Below are positions 61,038 through 64,000 of a stretch of 64,000 nt of DNA, one piece after another. Source of the stretch: Cryobacterium sp. Y11 (GTDB lineage Bacteria > Actinomycetota > Actinomycetes > Actinomycetales > Microbacteriaceae). A program made the translations under genes and the position numbers. Every line of letters begins with the position of its first letter. Position 1 is the stretch's first letter. Below the pieces are notes generated by a model. It saw only the letters and a list, made by a program, of their open reading frames with translations, was not told the origin of the DNA and searched no databases. The stretch covers positions 310,001 through 374,000 of the forward strand of contig NZ_PJJO01000061.1 in assembly GCF_002929535.1 (NCBI RefSeq). The letters are read 5' to 3'.

Positions 61038-61208
61038 ATGAGCACCGACATGGCACGCAGAACACCACAGCAGGAACTGGAATACCAGATGCAGAAGATG
61101 AAAGACATGGGCGTGACAATCAGCGTCAGTCCGGCTCCCGGCGTATGGGCCAAGACAATCGCCGAAGCCGCGGACGCTGCGGGAATCCTCGAAGAAATGA
61201 GCAACTGA
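61038..61208 (+). CDS. Small phage protein, unknown
   Basis: 56 residues, [20 protein letters not shown] onward, helical, ending GILEEMSN. The ATG at 61038 follows CCAAGAAA; a second in-frame ATG lies four codons on. It ends 2 nt before the ssb start. Unknown. Confidence 0.5.
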   Translation: MSTDMARRTPQQELEYQMQKMKDMGVTISVSPAPGVWAKTIAEAADAAGILEEMSN

Positions 61209-61210
61209 CC

Positions 61211-61711
61211 ATGGCTGGCGAGACTGTAATCACCGTCGTCGGCAACCTGACCAGTGATCCCGAGTTGCGGTACACACAGAACGGCCTGGCAGTCGCGAAC
61301 TTCACCATCGCGAGCACGCCGCGTACCTTCGACCGGGCCAAGAACGAATGGGTCGACGGCGACGCTCTGTTCCTTCGGGCATCCGTCTGGCGTGAGTTCG
61401 CTGAGCATGTGGCCGGCAGCCTGACGAAGGGCAGCCGGGTAATCGCCTCGGGTCGCCTCAAGCAGCGGTCGTACCAGACCAAAGAAGGCGAGAAGCGCAC
61501 GTCGATGGAGTTGGAGATCGACGAGATAGGCCCCAGCCTCCGCTACGCGACGGCGAGCCTGACCCGCGCGCAGTCCAGCGGGCATGCTCCCGCTCCAGCT
61601 GCGCAGGGCAACGACGAGCCGTGGGCGCCGACCGCGCCAACGAGCGCAGCGGCAACTGGCGGCGACGTCTGGAATTCCCCGGGCAACTTCAGCGACGAGA
61701 CCCCGTTTTGA
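61211..61711 (+). CDS. ssb: Single-stranded DNA-binding protein
   Basis: A 166-residue SSB: OB-fold [20 protein letters not shown], then [40 protein letters not shown] followed by [20 protein letters not shown], and a flexible Gly/Ala/Pro tail ending in the acidic tip FSDETPF, which docks partner proteins. Phage copy. The open frame upstream to 60761 is a shadow. Confidence 0.95.
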   Translation: MAGETVITVVGNLTSDPELRYTQNGLAVANFTIASTPRTFDRAKNEWVDGDALFLRASVWREFAEHVAGSLTKGSRVIASGRLKQRSYQTKEGEKRTSMELEIDEIGPSLRYATASLTRAQSSGHAPAPAAQGNDEPWAPTAPTSAAATGGDVWNSPGNFSDETPF

Positions 61712-61751
61712 GCAGTTGCTCACCCACCACCACGCAGACGAAAGGGACACC

Positions 61752-64000
61752 ATGACATTGACCGAAGCAAGACCTGATTACGATTCATTCCTGCGCGAGA
61801 AAGTCAATTTCGATAAGTCGTTCGGCTTCGAGATCGACCGCGCAGAGATCCACCCGCTGCTCAAGGATCACCAAAAGGACATGGTTCAGTGGGGAGTGAA
61901 AGGCGGGCGGCGTGCATGGTTCGCCGCGTTCGGTCTGGGCAAGACGTTCATACAGATTGAAACCCTGCGGCTGATCACCGAGCACAAGGGCGGGCGCTCG
62001 CTGATCGTCGCTCCACTAGGCATGCGGCACGACTTCATTTCATCCGGGGCCCGTCTCGGCGTCGAGGTGACGTTCATCAAGACGGCGGCTTTCGGGCTGC
62101 CCGAGACGGGCATGTTCGTCACGAACTACGAGAGCGTGCGGGACGGCAAGATCGACCCGAATTTGTTCACGGCCACCAGCTTGGACGAGGCGAGCGTGTT
62201 GCGCGACTACGGATCGAAGACCTTCCAGACCTTCCTGCACCTGTTCAAGGACATCGCGTTTCGGTTCGTGGCTACGGCGACACCATCGCCGAACCGTTTC
62301 AAGGAGCTGTCGCACTACGCGGCCTACCTCGGAATCATGGACTCAGGGCAGATCCTCACCCGGTTCTTCCAACGCGATTCATCGTCGGCCGGCAACCTCA
62401 CCCTGCATCCCCACAAGGAGCGCGAATTCTGGCTATGGCTGAACACCTGGGCGTGCTTCATCCAGAAGCCGTCGGACCTCGGCTATTCGGACGAAGGCTA
62501 CGACCTCCCCGAACTCGACGTGCGGTTCCATCGCGTCGAGGTGAAAGACGGTGAGGTTCGTATGGACGGCGACGGGCAAGCGGTCCTCTTCGCAAACGGC
62601 GCTCTCGGCCTGTCCGGCGCCGCGGTCGAGAAACGCAACAGCCTCTCCGCTCGAATCGAGAAGCTAACCGAGCTGGTCAACGAAGCACCTGCAGATCACT
62701 TCATTCTCTGGCACACGCTGGAGGACGAACGAAAAGCGATCAAGAAGGCACTGCCTGAGGCGATGGAAATCTTTGGCAGCCTCGACCTCGACGAACGGGA
62801 GGATCGCGCGGTGAAGTTCGCTGACGGTGAGACACGGATCCTCGCCACAAAGCCGAGCCTTTCCGGGTCGGGGTCGAACTTTCAGCGGCATTGCCATCGG
62901 GCGATTTACGCGGGCATCGACTTCAAGTTCAACGACTTCATCCAGTCCGTTCACCGACTGCACCGATTCCTACAGACCGAGCGGGTGGAGATCGATGTGA
63001 TCCTGGCCGAGTCCGAAGAGTCAGTAATCGAGATCCTTCTGGCCAAGTGGGACCAGCACAAGAAGCTGACGGCAAGCATGTCGGACATCATCCGTGAGTT
63101 CGGTCTGGATGCCGGCGCGATCTCGCAGGCGCTGACCCGTTCGATGGGCGTTGAACGCGTCGAGGTGAGCGGCGAGAACTGGCAGTTCGCGCTCAACGAT
63201 TGCGTTCTGGAAACTCGCGATCACATGGCGACTGATTCGGTGGACATGATCCTGTCGTCCATCCCGTTCGGCACGCAGTATGAGTACTCCCCGAGCTACA
63301 ACGACTTCGGCCACACCGACGACAACGTGCACTTCTGGGAGCAGATGGACTACCTGACGCCGAACCTACTACGGGTACTCAAGCCGGGCCGAGTCGCCGC
63401 CATTCACGTGAAGGACCGAATCCTGTTCGGCAACGTCATGGGTACCGGTAACTCGACCGTGGAGCCGTTCCACGCGGAGACGCTGGCCCACTTCCGGAAG
63501 CACGGGTTCGACTACCTCGGCATGCACACGATCGTCACCGATGTCGTACGCGAGAACAACCAGACGTACCGCCTCGGCTACACGAAGATGCGCGCTGACG
63601 CATCGAGCATGGGTATGGGGATGCCGGAATACGTGCTGCTGTTCCGCAAGCCGCAAACAGACCGGTCGAAGGGCTGGGGCGACGAGCGGGTAACGAAGGA
63701 CATTTACGACCCGACAAAGCCGCTCGTCTACGCAAGGGATGAGGACGACGAAGAATACGCGGAAGAGGAATACGAGCGACCAGTGAAGGCCGAACCTGCC
63801 GCGCCGAACAACCCAGTCGACGGTTACTCGTTGGCACGCTGGCAGATCGACGCGCACGCATTCTGGCGTTCGTCTGGTGACCGCCACCTCACCCCTGAGG
63901 AGCTGTCGCAGCTCAAGCCTGAGGACATGTCGCGGCTGTTCACTGCGCAGACGGCCACGAGCGTTTACGACTACGAGAGCCACGTGAAAACGGGCGAGCT
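61752..64000 (+). CDS. SNF2-type helicase fused to DNA methyltransferase, 3' partial
   Basis: From ATG at 61752 (AAAGGGA upstream) the frame is open for 749 codons to the edge. The first 420 residues are a helicase: LLKDHQKDMVQWGVKGGRRA, motif I FGLGKT, motif II ATSLDEASVLRD, motif III TATPSPNR, motif V LSGSGSNFQR and motif VI IQSVHRLHRFLQTE. From about 465 a methyltransferase follows: FALNDCVLETRDHMATDSVD, then MILSSIPFGTQYEYSPSY, where SSIPF stands at the place of the DPPY/SPPF motif with Ile for Pro. LLRVLKPGRVAAIHVKDRIL and PEYVLLFRKP follow. It probably unwinds and methylates phage DNA, protecting it from restriction. The C-terminus is beyond the window. Confidence 0.85.
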   Translation, partial: MTLTEARPDYDSFLREKVNFDKSFGFEIDRAEIHPLLKDHQKDMVQWGVKGGRRAWFAAFGLGKTFIQIETLRLITEHKGGRSLIVAPLGMRHDFISSGARLGVEVTFIKTAAFGLPETGMFVTNYESVRDGKIDPNLFTATSLDEASVLRDYGSKTFQTFLHLFKDIAFRFVATATPSPNRFKELSHYAAYLGIMDSGQILTRFFQRDSSSAGNLTLHPHKEREFWLWLNTWACFIQKPSDLGYSDEGYDLPELDVRFHRVEVKDGEVRMDGDGQAVLFANGALGLSGAAVEKRNSLSARIEKLTELVNEAPADHFILWHTLEDERKAIKKALPEAMEIFGSLDLDEREDRAVKFADGETRILATKPSLSGSGSNFQRHCHRAIYAGIDFKFNDFIQSVHRLHRFLQTERVEIDVILAESEESVIEILLAKWDQHKKLTASMSDIIREFGLDAGAISQALTRSMGVERVEVSGENWQFALNDCVLETRDHMATDSVDMILSSIPFGTQYEYSPSYNDFGHTDDNVHFWEQMDYLTPNLLRVLKPGRVAAIHVKDRILFGNVMGTGNSTVEPFHAETLAHFRKHGFDYLGMHTIVTDVVRENNQTYRLGYTKMRADASSMGMGMPEYVLLFRKPQTDRSKGWGDERVTKDIYDPTKPLVYARDEDDEEYAEEEYERPVKAEPAAPNNPVDGYSLARWQIDAHAFWRSSGDRHLTPEELSQLKPEDMSRLFTAQTATSVYDYESHVKTGE

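Overview
The window looks like the chromosome of a high-GC Gram-positive actinobacterium, most likely a Microbacteriaceae member (Cryobacterium, Leifsonia or Subtercola-like). Supporting features are a mevalonate-route gene (HMG-CoA reductase/mevalonate kinase) close to idi, a DUF3039 protein, ftsE with a long Pro/Ala tail, a compact actinobacterial tad pilus locus, many GTG starts, leaderless-looking divergent starts, and a tmRNA tag ending in FALAA. The genus is inference.

Layout. 1-3.7 kb: isoprenoid genes (right part of an HMGR-mevalonate kinase fusion, idi) around a dead PAP2 phosphatase gene and a DUF1206 membrane protein. 4.2-7.5 kb: a graveyard of broken genes (ABC permease ectodomain, two histidine kinases, an OmpR-type regulator, a COG4705 membrane protein), some fused to each other, with a 9-copy GGCACC repeat. 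7.6-17.8 kb: housekeeping genes (nucleotidyltransferase, ABC-2 exporter pair, DUF3039, pncB, murI-rph-rdgB, a CDF metal exporter, DedA, tRNA-Leu). 17.8-26.6 kb: a translationally coupled leftward operon of three glycosyltransferases, an ABC exporter and two APH-fold kinases, ending in a LysR regulator. 26.9-29.2 kb: an MHS transporter and a 3-hydroxybutyrate dehydrogenase-like SDR, preceded by a 13-bp sequence also found just upstream of the LysR gene. 29.3-34.0 kb: a tad/Flp pilus operon closed by a very long hairpin. 34.1-41.7 kb: small Cys-rich proteins, an EamA exporter, a pentapeptide-repeat protein, an F420-type oxidoreductase, an MFS transporter, prfB and ftsEX. 41.8-49.2 kb: smpB with ssrA (tmRNA), TerC, CYTH-CHAD, nsrR-hmp, a TRIC-like channel and hisN.

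49.35-64.0 kb: the left part of a prophage (or plasmid-prophage) next to tRNA-Lys. It has a leftward tyrosine integrase, a repressor/Cro pair with palindromic operators, an excisionase-like protein, an antirepressor and an odd tRNA-Gly-like gene. These are followed by small membrane proteins, a recombination set (SbcC-like ATPase, YqaJ nuclease, RecT), RusA, HNH and a replication module. The replication module has a DnaA-box cluster beside an AT-rich stretch, a replication-initiator-like gene carrying seven 12-bp iterons inside its coding sequence, a DnaB/RepA-like helicase and ssb. The last gene is a SNF2-type helicase fused to a DNA methyltransferase and runs off the right edge. Structural genes and the right attachment site lie outside the window.

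Most interesting for follow-up: the glycosyltransferase/kinase/exporter operon, the two candidate phage origins about 1 kb apart, the HMGR-MVK fusion, the shared LysR-type site, and several long unexplained inverted repeats (33986-34046, 36802-36897).
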